This document shows positions 8,965-17,033 of a DNA stretch of 64,000 nt, in pieces. Numbering within the stretch: the first letter of the stretch is position 1; each line of letters opens with the position of its first letter. The stretch lies in assembly GCF_004342265.1 (NCBI RefSeq), contig NZ_SMCS01000001.1:124001-188000 (forward strand). The letters run 5' to 3'. The translations under genes were made by a program, and so were the position numbers. Below the pieces are notes generated by a model. That model was not told the origin of the DNA, ran no database searches, and worked only from the letters and a program-made list of their open reading frames with translations. This stretch comes from Luteibacter rhizovicinus (GTDB lineage Bacteria > Pseudomonadota > Gammaproteobacteria > Xanthomonadales > Rhodanobacteraceae).

Positions 8965-10314
8965 TCAGGCCTTGCTGCTGGCCGAACCACCCGGACGACG
9001 CTGACGGCGACGCTTGTGGTTGCCGTTGCCTTCGCCGGTGCTGGCGCCGGAATGGCCGTGCGGACGATGCGATGCCGGACGCGGAGCGCCACTGTTCGCA
9101 CGAGCCTGACCAGCCGGACGTGCCTGACGCTGCTGCTGCTGTTTCGGGCGGGGCGCACCGGCGTCGAGACGCAGCGGATGGCTCGGCTCGAAACCGGCAA
9201 CGTTGGTGATGGCGATATCGGTATTCAGCAGGCGACGGATGTCGCGCAGCAGACCGGACTCGTCATGGCTGACCAGCGAGATAGCCTGGCCTTCGGAACC
9301 GGCACGACCGGTGCGGCCGATGCGGTGCACATAGTCTTCCGCGACCATGGGCAGGTCGAAGTTGATGACGATCGGCAACTGGTCGATGTCGATACCGCGC
9401 GCGGCGATATCCGTCGCGACAAGGACGGTCACGCGACCGGTCTTGAAGTCGGACAGCGCTTTCGTGCGCGCGTTCTGGCTCTTGTTGCCGTGGATGGCGG
9501 CGGAGCGCAGACCGGCGCCTTCGAGGAAGCGGACGAGCTTGTCGGCGCCGTGCTTCGTGCGGCTGAAGACCAGCGTCTGGCGACGGCTGTCGGCCGAGAG
9601 CAGGTGCAGCAGCAGGTCGCGCTTGGCGGTGGCGTCGACCGGATGCACATGATGCGTGACGGTGTTGGCGACCGTGTTGGCCGGCGAGACCGAGATTTCC
9701 TTCGGCTCGCGCATGAACTGCTGGGCAAGCGCCTTGATCTCCGGCGCGAACGTGGCCGAGAACAGCAGCGTCTGGCGCTGGCGCGGCACGGCGGCGAGGA
9801 TGCGCTTCAACGCGGGCAGGAAGCCCATGTCGAGCATGCGGTCGGCTTCGTCCAGGATAAGCACTTCGACCTTCGACAGGTCGATCGAACGCTGCTGCAT
9901 ATGGTCGATGAGGCGACCCGGCGTGGCGACGACGACGTCGACGCCGCGACGCAGGGCGTTCAGCTGGTTACCCATGCCGACGCCACCGAAGATCACGGTG
10001 CTGGAAAGGCGTACGTACTTACCGTAGTCACGCAGGTTTTCCTGCACCTGGGCGGCGAGTTCGCGCGTCGGGGTGAGGACGAGCGCACGGATCGGACGAC
10101 GGCCTTCGCCGCGATCGTCGCCGGCGAGCTTCTGCAACAACGGCAGGGCGAAAGCGGCGGTTTTGCCGGTACCCGTCTGGGCAGCGGCCATGATGTCCTG
10201 ACCGGCCAGCACCACGGGGATGGCGGCGGCCTGGATGGGAGTGGGCGTTTCGTATCCGGCTTCGGACAAGGCACGCAGCAACGCGGGCGCAAGGCCCAGC
10301 GATTCGAAAGACAT
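8965..10314 (-). CDS. rhlE: ATP-dependent RNA helicase, DEAD-box (RhlE type)
   Basis: The product (449 aa) carries the DEAD-box core: F-x-S-L-G-L at residues 3-8, Q motif (TPTPIQ), Walker A AQTGTGKT (45-52), PTRELAAQV, TPGRLIDH, LDEADRMLDMGF, SATF, ARGIDIDQL and HRIGRTGRAG. The last about 70 residues form a basic tail rich in Gln, Arg, Pro and Gly ending in Lys/Arg clusters, as in RhlE. RhlE acts in ribosome maturation and RNA turnover. ATG 10314 has AGGAG 8 bases upstream. The 249-base upstream region to 10563 holds no gene that I can see and may be a long leader, as is common for cold-induced helicases (inference). Confidence 0.9.
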   Translation of the reverse strand: MSFESLGLAPALLRALSEAGYETPTPIQAAAIPVVLAGQDIMAAAQTGTGKTAAFALPLLQKLAGDDRGEGRRPIRALVLTPTRELAAQVQENLRDYGKYVRLSSTVIFGGVGMGNQLNALRRGVDVVVATPGRLIDHMQQRSIDLSKVEVLILDEADRMLDMGFLPALKRILAAVPRQRQTLLFSATFAPEIKALAQQFMREPKEISVSPANTVANTVTHHVHPVDATAKRDLLLHLLSADSRRQTLVFSRTKHGADKLVRFLEGAGLRSAAIHGNKSQNARTKALSDFKTGRVTVLVATDIAARGIDIDQLPIVINFDLPMVAEDYVHRIGRTGRAGSEGQAISLVSHDESGLLRDIRRLLNTDIAITNVAGFEPSHPLRLDAGAPRPKQQQQRQARPAGQARANSGAPRPASHRPHGHSGASTGEGNGNHKRRRQRRPGGSASSKA

Positions 10315-10563
10315 GGAGAAGCTCCTGCTTGTACCCGGAGCGTTCCCTGAAACCGCGCTGCGAGTTATGAATTGGCGACCGCGCACCGGAGGGGTGGCTG
10401 GTCGGTGTCTTGCGCGCTGCCGAGGGCGGGGGAACGGGCGGGGAAGAATCCACGCCGGAGGTTCGCAAGGGAGTCGGAGCGACGGCAAGACGGAGGCGAG
10501 TATACCTTGTCGCAGTGCACAAGTCATTCCCTGCCTGAACGGCGCCTCGTAAGTTATTGATGA

Positions 10564-11220
10564 CTAACGGTGGGCGACCATCAGGTAGCTGTTATAGGGG
10601 GTGCGGCCGAACAAGGGCGTGAAGTTCACGCGGATCGATCGTTCCTCCAGAACCCCGCGGATATCGTCCTCGGTAGGGAAATACTGGGCGCCCTCCGGAA
10701 TCCAGCGCACCGTCTTGATGAACCATTCCTCCCAGACTGTCGCGCGATAGCGCCAGGACCCGTCCCGGATGACATTGCGCAGGATCAGCACGCCATCGTC
10801 GGCGAGATGGTCGATGGCGAAACGCAGCAGGTCGCCCTGCCTTTCCGCCGGGAGGTAGTGCAGGACGTCGAGCATGGCGACGTGGCCGCGTACGGGCTGG
10901 GGCGTCGTGGCGTCGGCGTTGTGAAAGGCGAACGAGTTTCCGAGGCCCGCGCGCTTGGCGGCTTCTATACCGTTAGCAATCTTGCGGGCGTCATGATCGA
11001 GCCCGACGTAACCGTCGAGTACGTTGCAGGCATGCAGGTAATGCCCTAACAGCCCGAGTCCGCATCCGATGTCCAGCATGGGGTGCCGCCGCCCGGCGAT
11101 AGCGGCGGCGGCAGCGGCATATACCGGGTCGGTGGCAAGCTTGCCGTGGATATAAAACCGATCGCCCCGGTTGCTGAAGCGTGAGGCTATGCGTCGCCTC
11201 GTGGGGCTATCGAGAACCAT
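10564..11220 (-). CDS. Class I SAM-dependent methyltransferase, substrate unknown
   Basis: The product (218 aa) has a Rossmann methyltransferase fold. Motif I is LDIGCGLGLLG (residues about 49-59), the acidic ribose-binding residue falls in VGLDHD, motif II is FHNADATT and motif IV is VAMLDVLHYLP. The C-terminal part is rich in aromatic residues (WRYRATVWEEWF) and resembles small-molecule or lipid methyltransferases rather than RNA ones. A class I methyltransferase is certain; the substrate cannot be read from sequence. No strong ribosome-binding site precedes the start, so the true start could be internal. No operon partner is evident. Confidence 0.72.
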   Translation of the reverse strand: MVLDSPTRRRIASRFSNRGDRFYIHGKLATDPVYAAAAAAIAGRRHPMLDIGCGLGLLGHYLHACNVLDGYVGLDHDARKIANGIEAAKRAGLGNSFAFHNADATTPQPVRGHVAMLDVLHYLPAERQGDLLRFAIDHLADDGVLILRNVIRDGSWRYRATVWEEWFIKTVRWIPEGAQYFPTEDDIRGVLEERSIRVNFTPLFGRTPYNSYLMVAHR

Positions 11221-11268
11221 GTAGGAGATGTTTCCCTTCGGCGATAATTGCCGTCATTACGAGCTGGT

Positions 11269-11622
11269 TCACGGACGTTGACTAGCGACGGGGGCGCTTC
11301 TGCGGTGTTCGCGGCGGGCCAGATACCGGTAGTAATCTTTCGCGGTGATCTTGTCCAACACCGGCCATGCTTCGTCGAAATGCGCGCGCAACTCCGCGAG
11401 ACGAGGCTCGTCCTTCGGGATATCCGCTCTGCGTATATAGCCATCGTGATCCTTATCGAGCGACTCGAAAGACGGCACGATTTTCGGATGAGCGGGCACG
11501 GGACCGTCGGTGGCTGCCGATAAGTCGACGTCGTGGGTGCCCGGTGTCGCAGCTTGTGCCTGGGCCGCGAAGGCAAGCGTGGTGGCGAGTAGCGCAATCA
11601 TGAACGAGTACTGGCGTTTCAT
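11269..11622 (-). CDS. Secreted EF-hand domain protein (one canonical loop)
   Basis: The product (117 aa) starts with a clear Sec signal peptide (MKRQYSFMIALLATTLAFA, cleavage near AQA). The mature part contains one canonical calcium loop, DKDHDGYIRRAD, preceded by an F-x-S-L-D helix end. The second loop region (DEAWPVLDKITAKDY) has lost the calcium ligands. It is homologous to the next gene upstream (11749-12048): both share the PKDEP/PKDVS and ELRAHF segments, so they are tandem duplicates. A periplasmic calcium-binding or sensing role is inferred. Confidence 0.75.
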   Translation of the reverse strand: MKRQYSFMIALLATTLAFAAQAQAATPGTHDVDLSAATDGPVPAHPKIVPSFESLDKDHDGYIRRADIPKDEPRLAELRAHFDEAWPVLDKITAKDYYRYLARREHRRSAPVASQRP

Positions 11623-11748
11623 CGTGAATCACCTCTCGATTGACGGCGAAAGCCGACGGGCGCTCGCCTTGCTGGATCACTGTGTTCGGCAGGCCGTTTC
11701 GCGCGATGGAAACGGCCTGCCTCGTACGACGGTACAACTTGTGTGGCT

Positions 11749-12048
11749 TTATGGCTTGTGTTGTGTCGACGACTTGTTGATGTATGCGTTGTATTCCGCG
11801 CTCGTCACCTTGCCGTCGTGGTCCGCGTCGGCCTCGTTGAAGTGCGCGCGCAGTTCCTTGAGGGCAGAGACATCCTTGGGAACGTCCTTGCGGACGATAT
11901 AACCCTTGTTGTCTTTGTCGAGCTCGGAGAAAGAGGGCGCGCCGCTATCGGAACTTCCGGTCGGGGCGGGCGCGTTCTGCGCCATGGCCACATTGGCACA
12001 CAGTGCGGCTGCGAGAGTGAGCGAGACGAGCGAGAGCGAATTCTTCAT
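11749..12048 (-). CDS. Secreted EF-hand domain protein (two loops)
   Basis: The product (99 aa) has a Sec signal peptide (about residues 1-23, ending NVAMAQ) and an EF-hand pair. The loops are DKDNKGYIVRKD and DADHDGKVTSAE, the second being fully canonical. It is the paralogue of the downstream gene at 11269-11622 but keeps both loops. ATG 12048 is preceded by a GGAGGAC-like site about 6 bases upstream, a strong ribosome-binding site. It is divergent from the MFS transporter. Function is unknown; periplasmic calcium binding is inferred from the loops. Confidence 0.78.
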   Translation of the reverse strand: MKNSLSLVSLTLAAALCANVAMAQNAPAPTGSSDSGAPSFSELDKDNKGYIVRKDVPKDVSALKELRAHFNEADADHDGKVTSAEYNAYINKSSTQHKP

Positions 12049-12195
12049 GAGTCCTCCGTTCTGTCGTAAATGGCGTGAATCAGTTTAGTGTCGCGGTGTT
12101 ATATCGCCGTGAGAGATGCGTCGCATCTCTTGGCCTCGGGAGCCGTCCGCGCATGTGCTAGCCTCGGCGCGGCCCGCCGCCGAGGAGTATGTCAG

Positions 12196-13434
12196 ATGCT
12201 GTTGCCCGCCGCCCTGCGTGACCTCGACAGCACGCAGAGACATACGGTTCTCGCCAGTTTCCTCGGCTGGACCCTGGATGCCTTCGATTATTTTCTGCTG
12301 ACCTTCGTCATCGTCGCGGTCGCGCACGAATTCAACGTGCCGAAGAGCGAGGTGACCTACGGGTTGTTCCTGACGCTGGCGGCACGGCCGCTGGGCGCGC
12401 TGATTTTCGGGCGGCTCGCGGATCGTTACGGGCGCCGGCCTGTCCTGATGTTCGACATCGTGCTGTTCTCCATCCTGGAGGTGGCCTGCGCTTTTGCGCC
12501 CACGCTGGGCGTCCTGCTTGGATTGCGCTTCCTGTTCGGCATCGCGATGGGCGGCGAGTGGGGCCTTGGCGCGGCGCTCGCCATGGAGTCGATTCCCGCC
12601 AAATCGCGCGGGCTCGTCTCCGGCCTGCTGCAAAGTGGCTACCCCTGCGGGTTCTTCCTCGCGGCCCTGGCGAATTGGCTGCTCGTGGACCACATCGGCT
12701 GGCGAGGGCTCTTCATTGTCGGCGCATTGCCTGCCTTGCTGGTCGTCTACATTCGCCGGAAAGTGCCGGAGTCCCCCGTCTGGGAAGGGCGTCGCCATGA
12801 AGCGCGTCAGAGCGTGATGGTATCGATGCGCGGACACTGGATGCGCTTCGTCTACCTGATGCTGCTGATGGCGGCGTTCAATATGTTCAGCCACGGCTCG
12901 CAGGACATGTATCCGACCTTCGTGCAGGAAAACCTGCATGTCGAGGCAGGATCGGGGACGGCGTTCATGCTCACCGCGCTGCTCAATATCGGTGCGCTGG
13001 TCGGCGGGCTGTCGTTTGGCGCCTGGTCGGAACGCATCGGCCGCCGCCGCGCCATGATGATCGCCGCGCTGCTCGCTATACCCGTTATCCCTTTGTGGAT
13101 GTACGGCGGCTCGCTGCTTCTGCTGGGTCTTGGCGCGTTCCTTATCCAGGTGATGGTGCAGGGTGCCTGGGGCGTGGTGCCTACCCACCTGAACGAGCTT
13201 TCCCCCGACTCGGTTCGCGGCACGTTGCCGGGTTTTGCCTACCAGATGGGCAACCTGCTCGCGGCCATCACGGCGACCGCGCAAACCTGGATGGCGGAGC
13301 GCCGTGGCGGGGATTTCGCCTTCTCGATGTCGATATGGATCGCGGGCGTGGCGATCCTGCTGACGCTGCTGCTGTGGTTGGGGCCCGAGGCCCGGGGTGT
13401 CCGTTTCGGCAGGCGGGGGAGCGATCCGGCGTGA
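12196..13434 (+). CDS. MFS transporter, sialate/carboxylate:H+ symporter-like
   Basis: The product (412 aa) has 12 predicted membrane helices and the MFS loop motif GRLADRYGRRPV between helices 2 and 3, repeated as AWSERIGRRRAM between helices 8 and 9. The opening FLGWTLDAFDYFLLTFVI and the WGLGAALAMESIPAKSRG segment are typical of the SHS branch (lactate/pyruvate-type or sialic-acid symporters). Substrate is therefore likely a monocarboxylate, but this is family inference. ATG 12196 is chosen because GAGGAG lies 8 bases upstream; an overlapping ATG at 12189 is out of frame. It is divergent from the EF-hand genes and has no catabolic neighbours to name the substrate. Confidence 0.85.
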   Translation: MLLPAALRDLDSTQRHTVLASFLGWTLDAFDYFLLTFVIVAVAHEFNVPKSEVTYGLFLTLAARPLGALIFGRLADRYGRRPVLMFDIVLFSILEVACAFAPTLGVLLGLRFLFGIAMGGEWGLGAALAMESIPAKSRGLVSGLLQSGYPCGFFLAALANWLLVDHIGWRGLFIVGALPALLVVYIRRKVPESPVWEGRRHEARQSVMVSMRGHWMRFVYLMLLMAAFNMFSHGSQDMYPTFVQENLHVEAGSGTAFMLTALLNIGALVGGLSFGAWSERIGRRRAMMIAALLAIPVIPLWMYGGSLLLLGLGAFLIQVMVQGAWGVVPTHLNELSPDSVRGTLPGFAYQMGNLLAAITATAQTWMAERRGGDFAFSMSIWIAGVAILLTLLLWLGPEARGVRFGRRGSDPA

Positions 13435-13489
13435 CGCCGGGGCGCCTGCCCGCTAACATCCGCGGTTTGAATATGGTCGGGAAACACCC

Positions 13490-13981
13490 ATGCAGGCTGG
13501 CAAGGACAAGGTCATCACGTTCCATTACACGCTGGGCGTGAATGGCGAGCAGGTCGAAAGCTCCAAAGAGACGGGCGAGCCGTTGTGGATCCTTCTGGGG
13601 CACGGCCAGCTGATTCCGGGGCTGGAAGCGGGTCTGGAAGGCAAGTCGGCGGGCGACACGCTCGACATCGAAATCGCGCCCGAGGACGGCTACGGTCCGC
13701 GCCAGGACGGCATGACCCAGCGTGTGCCGAAGAAGTTCTTCCAGAATGGCGCGAAGCTGAAGGTGGGCGATTCCACCATTCTGTCGCTGAAGGAAGGCGG
13801 CCAGCGCGTCGTTGTGGTGAAGAAGGTCGGCATGTCGGTCATCGACGTCGATCTCAACCATCCGATGGCTGGCAAGACGCTGAACTTCCATGTCGATGTG
13901 GTCGGCGTGCGCGACGCTTCGGAAGAAGAAATCAAGCACGGTCACGCCCACCCGGGCGAGGACGGCAAGGCGGCTCATTGA
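13490..13981 (+). CDS. slyD: FKBP-type peptidyl-prolyl isomerase, SlyD-like
   Basis: The product (163 aa) is a cytosolic prolyl isomerase and chaperone. The FKBP part begins KVITFHYTLG and has PLWILLGHGQLIPGLEAGLEG. The insert-in-flap domain follows (PEDGYGPRQDGMTQRVPKKFF to LNHPMAGKTLNF), and the FKBP fold closes with FHVDVVGVRDAS. The His-rich metal-binding tail of Escherichia coli SlyD is reduced here to a few His residues (HGHAHPG). It has its own probable promoter region and ends at a strong bidirectional terminator. Confidence 0.9.
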   Translation: MQAGKDKVITFHYTLGVNGEQVESSKETGEPLWILLGHGQLIPGLEAGLEGKSAGDTLDIEIAPEDGYGPRQDGMTQRVPKKFFQNGAKLKVGDSTILSLKEGGQRVVVVKKVGMSVIDVDLNHPMAGKTLNFHVDVVGVRDASEEEIKHGHAHPGEDGKAAH

Positions 13982-14004
13982 CGCGATAGCGTTTGGGGTT
14001 GAAG

Positions 14005-14035
14005 CGAAAACGGCGCCTCAAGGGCGCCGTTTTCG
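14005..14035. terminator. Bidirectional intrinsic terminator
   Basis: A perfect 13-bp stem (14005-14017 with 14023-14035) has a 5-base loop. It is flanked by A-rich and T-rich tracts that make part of the stem, and lies between the convergent slyD and ohr genes. Confidence 0.82.
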
Positions 14036-14052
14036 TTTCAGTCGAACCTCGA

Positions 14053-14484
14053 TCAGACCAGCTTGATCGTCACGTCCACATTGCCGCGCGTGGCGTGCGA
14101 ATACGGGCAGATGTCGTTATGCGCGGTGTCGACGATTTCCTGTGCGACAGCAGGATCGACGCCCGGCAGGCTGACGTCCAGCTCGACCTTGATGCCGAAG
14201 CCGGTCGGCTCGCGCGGGCCGATGCCCACTTTGGCGTGGACCGACGGGTCCTTAAGGGCGACCTTGCGCTGGCCGGCCACGAAGCGGACGGCGCCTTCGA
14301 AGCAAGCGGCATAGCCCGCGGCAAACAGCTGTTCCGGGTTGCTGCCGCCACCGTTGCCGCCCATTTCCTTCGGCAGGCGCAGGTCGAGTTTGATCAGGCC
14401 GTCGTTGCTTTCGACGTGACCTTCGCGACCACCGTGGACCGTGGCTTCGGCGGTGTAGATGACATTAACTTTGGCAATCGTCAT
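14053..14484 (-). CDS. ohr: Organic hydroperoxide resistance protein Ohr
   Basis: The product (143 aa, standard length) is a cytosolic thiol peroxidase that reduces organic and lipid hydroperoxides with lipoylated proteins as electron donors. The two catalytic cysteines are Cys61 (GYAACFEGAV) and Cys126 (NDICPYSHAT), and the catalytic Arg falls in IKLDLRLPKEMGG. ATG 14484 has AAGGAA 8 bases upstream and overlaps the stop of ohrR by 4 bases (ATGA). The two are one transcript, with repressor first, and ohr expression should follow OhrR control. Confidence 0.95.
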   Translation of the reverse strand: MTIAKVNVIYTAEATVHGGREGHVESNDGLIKLDLRLPKEMGGNGGGSNPEQLFAAGYAACFEGAVRFVAGQRKVALKDPSVHAKVGIGPREPTGFGIKVELDVSLPGVDPAVAQEIVDTAHNDICPYSHATRGNVDVTIKLV

Positions 14485-14936
14485 GGCGTGTTTCCTTCGT
14501 TTGAAGTGTCGGTAACGAGACGCGCGGTGAGCGTTTTCAGTTCCTCGCGCAACTGGATGACGTCCTCCGGTGCCATGCCGGTCTGGCATAGCAACTGATC
14601 GGGGATGGGATTGGCCTTGTCGCGCAGGGCGCGGCCGGCATCGGTAAGGGTGATAAGCACACTGCGCTCGTCTTCTGGGCGGCGAACCCGGGAAACGAGC
14701 CCGGCGGATTCCAGGCGCTTGAGCAGCGGTGTGAGCGTGCCCGAATCGAGCAACAGCTGTTCGCCGAGTTCACCCACGGTAAGGCTGTCGCGCTCCCACA
14801 GCACCAGCATGGCCAGGTATTGCGGGTAGGTGAGGCCAAGCTCCTCCAGCAAGCGTCGATACGTCGCGGTCATGGCGCGCGAGGCGGCATAGAGCGCGAA
14901 GCAGAGCTGGTCGTCGAGGCGGAGGGTGGCTTTCAT
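14481..14936 (-). CDS. ohrR: MarR-family organic-peroxide sensor repressor OhrR
   Basis: The product (151 aa from the chosen start) is the redox-sensing repressor of ohr. The sensing cysteine is Cys12 in RLDDQLCFALYAASRAM, followed by the winged-helix core (LTVGELGEQLLLDSGTLTPLLKRLESAGLVSRVRRPEDERSV region). Peroxide oxidation of this Cys releases DNA in characterised relatives. I chose ATG 14936 rather than an in-frame GTG at 14954 because the latter nearly abuts the operator-like repeat and has no ribosome-binding site; neither start has a good one. The ohr gene follows with a 4-base overlap. An OhrR-type operator lies just upstream. Confidence 0.92.
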   Translation of the reverse strand: MKATLRLDDQLCFALYAASRAMTATYRRLLEELGLTYPQYLAMLVLWERDSLTVGELGEQLLLDSGTLTPLLKRLESAGLVSRVRRPEDERSVLITLTDAGRALRDKANPIPDQLLCQTGMAPEDVIQLREELKTLTARLVTDTSNEGNTP

Positions 14937-14955
14937 GGGGTGGCATGAAAGCACG

Positions 14956-14974
14956 CAATTAAATTGTGCACAAT
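14956..14974 (-). promoter_or_regulatory. OhrR operator upstream of ohrR-ohr
   Basis: CAATTAAATTG (14956-14966) is a perfect inverted repeat and equals the core of the known Bacillus OhrR operator. It overlaps a second perfect palindrome, ATTGTGCACAAT (14963-14974). A TATATT -10-like sequence lies directly upstream on the minus strand (14975-14980), so bound repressor would block the promoter. Motif is seen; the role is inferred from the adjacent ohrR. Confidence 0.72.
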
Positions 14975-15012
14975 ATATATTTTGTGAAGATGCCTGTTTC
15001 GTTGCCCGCCAT

Positions 15013-15567
15013 TCAGTTCAGGACACGCTTCCCATAGACGAAGTTGTCGCGCCAGTAGCTGCCGTCCAGATTGTCCAGCCTTACCGTACCGCCGGAGTTG
15101 GGCGCGTGGACGAAGCGGCCTTTGCCAACATAGACGCCTACATGCGTCACGCCGCGCTTGCCGAAGAAGACGAGGTCGCCGCTGGCGAGTTCGCCTTCGT
15201 CCAGCCGTGGCCGGTCGAGTGCGGCCATCTGCTGTGAGGTCCGGGGCAGCTTGAGGCCGGTCGACGTCATGTAGATGTAGTTGACCAGCCCACTGCAGTC
15301 GAAACCGCCCGAGGGCGTATTGCCGCCCCAGCGGTAAGGCGTGCCCACGAGGCCGATAGCGCGGAACAGGACATCGTTGGCCGCATCCGGCGGTATCGCA
15401 TCGGCGGGCTTCGTCGACCACCCGAGGTTCATGGGGCGGGACGGTTTCGAGGTTTTATGCGGGGCGCTGCCGCAGGCGGCAAGCAGGGCGCAGAGGGCCA
15501 GCGCCGCGGACAGGCGCAGCCATCGGGTGGCCTGACGGAGGCTGTCGTGGGTGGCGAGTTCGGACAT
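15013..15567 (-). CDS. NlpC/P60 family murein endopeptidase lipoprotein
   Basis: The product (184 aa) is a predicted outer-membrane lipoprotein. Its signal sequence ends at the lipobox LLAAC (lipidated Cys32). The NlpC/P60 domain follows, with catalytic Cys91 in GGFDCSGLVNY, His142 in VTHVGVYVG and a third polar residue at His154 (FVHAPNSG). GTPYRWGGNTPSGG and ELASGDLVFFG are hallmark segments. Spr (MepS)-type relatives cleave D-Ala-mDAP crosslinks for wall growth. The role is inferred from family. ATG 15567 has AGGGAA 7 bases upstream; a longer in-frame start exists at 15609 but lacks support. It stands alone between ohrR and a divergent oxidase. Confidence 0.9.
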   Translation of the reverse strand: MSELATHDSLRQATRWLRLSAALALCALLAACGSAPHKTSKPSRPMNLGWSTKPADAIPPDAANDVLFRAIGLVGTPYRWGGNTPSGGFDCSGLVNYIYMTSTGLKLPRTSQQMAALDRPRLDEGELASGDLVFFGKRGVTHVGVYVGKGRFVHAPNSGGTVRLDNLDGSYWRDNFVYGKRVLN

Positions 15568-15699
15568 CGGACGTTCCCTGCATCGAGCGCGACGAGGGAA
15601 GGTTAGCAAATCAATTAGTTGCGTGGAATAGTTCAGAGAAGACGCGAGTTAGGGCTCTCTGCGTCTTCACGCGGACGTACGAGCGTTTAAACTGGCGTA

Positions 15700-16959
15700 A
15701 TGGATGCATCCCGAAGCGACGTATTGATCCTGGGCGGGGGCGTGATCGGCCTCGCCTGCGCCCTGTATCTGCTCCGGTCGGGCGTCTCGGTTCGCGTATT
15801 GGAACAGGGTTTTCCCGGATCGGGCAGTTCCCATGGCAACTGCGGCACGATCACGCCAAGTCACGCCGCGCCGCTGACGATGCCCGGTATGGTCGGCACC
15901 GCTTTGCGTTCGCTGCTGCACCGCGACGCGCCCCTTTATGTGAATCCGCGGCCGGATCTCGATCGGCTGCGCTGGCTGTTTTCCTTCGCCAGGCACTGCA
16001 CCTGGCGCGATTTCAATCGGGCGGGGGAGGCGCGCGGTGCGATTCTCGCCCGCTCCCGTGCGCTGATGGGCGAGCTGATCGCGCAGGAAGGACTCGACTG
16101 CGAGTTCGACGAGGTCGGCGAGCTTTACGTCTACCGAAGCGCGCGTGTACTGGATCAGGATCGTCACCACGTCGAACTGCTCGATCGTCTTGGCATGGCC
16201 GTGCAATCCATGACCGGCGACGAGGTGCTGGCCATGGAGCCCGCACTTCGCGAGGGTGTCGTTGGCGGCTTATATCACGCGGGAGACGCGCGTCTTCGCC
16301 CCGATCGCTACGTCGCGGAGCTGGCGCGACGGGTGCGGGAGCTTGGCGGCAAGATCGAAACCGGCGCGCGTGTCGATCACTTTGGCGTAACGGATAACCG
16401 CATTACTTACGTACGCACGACGGGTGGCATCTTTACCGGCGACCGTGTCGTCATGGCCCTGGGCGCTTGGTCGCCGCCGATCGGCCGCATGCTTGGCCTG
16501 CGCCTGCCAATGCAGCCCGGCAAGGGTTATTCGCTGACTTACGACGCGGCACCCGTACGCGCGCCGCGACACTCGCTGGTTCTGCGCGAAGCGGCCGTAT
16601 GCGTGACCACATGGGCATCGGGCTACCGGCTTGGCAGCACGATGGAGTTCTCCGGTTACGAGGAGGGCCTCAACGACGTGCGCCTGGATGCGTTGCGCCG
16701 TGGCGCGGCGACCTTCCTGCACGAACCGGAGGGGCGCGGCGAAGTGGTGCCCTGGTGGGGCTGGCGTCCCATGAGCGTCGACGAGGTGCCGATCATCGGG
16801 CCGAGTTCGCGCTGGTCGAACCTGGTATTCGCGACGGGGCACGGGATGCTGGGTATCAGCATGTCGGCGGCGACCGGGGAGCTGGTGGCGGGGCTGCTCG
16901 CCGGGCCTGCGCCGGTGCTCGATCCGGCGCCGTTTTCGCCGGCGCGGTTTGGGTTGTGA
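15700..16959 (+). CDS. FAD-dependent D-amino-acid dehydrogenase (DadA-like)
   Basis: The product (419 aa) belongs to the DAO family. The N-terminal ADP-binding motif is LILGGGVIGLACALYL, then SSHGNCGTITPSH, the long substrate domain, and the C-terminal FAD closure VFATGHGMLGISMSAATGELV. PWWGWRPMSVDEVPIIG is typical of DadA and of D-hydroxyproline dehydrogenases. It oxidises a D-amino or imino acid and passes electrons to the respiratory chain. No racemase or proline-related gene lies beside it, so the exact substrate is open. It lies 74 bases before gor. Confidence 0.8.
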   Translation: MDASRSDVLILGGGVIGLACALYLLRSGVSVRVLEQGFPGSGSSHGNCGTITPSHAAPLTMPGMVGTALRSLLHRDAPLYVNPRPDLDRLRWLFSFARHCTWRDFNRAGEARGAILARSRALMGELIAQEGLDCEFDEVGELYVYRSARVLDQDRHHVELLDRLGMAVQSMTGDEVLAMEPALREGVVGGLYHAGDARLRPDRYVAELARRVRELGGKIETGARVDHFGVTDNRITYVRTTGGIFTGDRVVMALGAWSPPIGRMLGLRLPMQPGKGYSLTYDAAPVRAPRHSLVLREAAVCVTTWASGYRLGSTMEFSGYEEGLNDVRLDALRRGAATFLHEPEGRGEVVPWWGWRPMSVDEVPIIGPSSRWSNLVFATGHGMLGISMSAATGELVAGLLAGPAPVLDPAPFSPARFGL

Positions 16960-17033
16960 TTTTCAGAGCGCGATCACCCCACATCCAACAGTGTTTGCTA
17001 CCGTGAGGCTCGCCGCCACCGGAGCCCCCACCC

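Noticed and set aside
12085-13284. 399-codon minus-strand frame opposite the MFS gene
   Set aside because: The plus strand has a transporter with 12 helices and MFS motifs; the minus frame is His/Gln/Arg-rich shadow.
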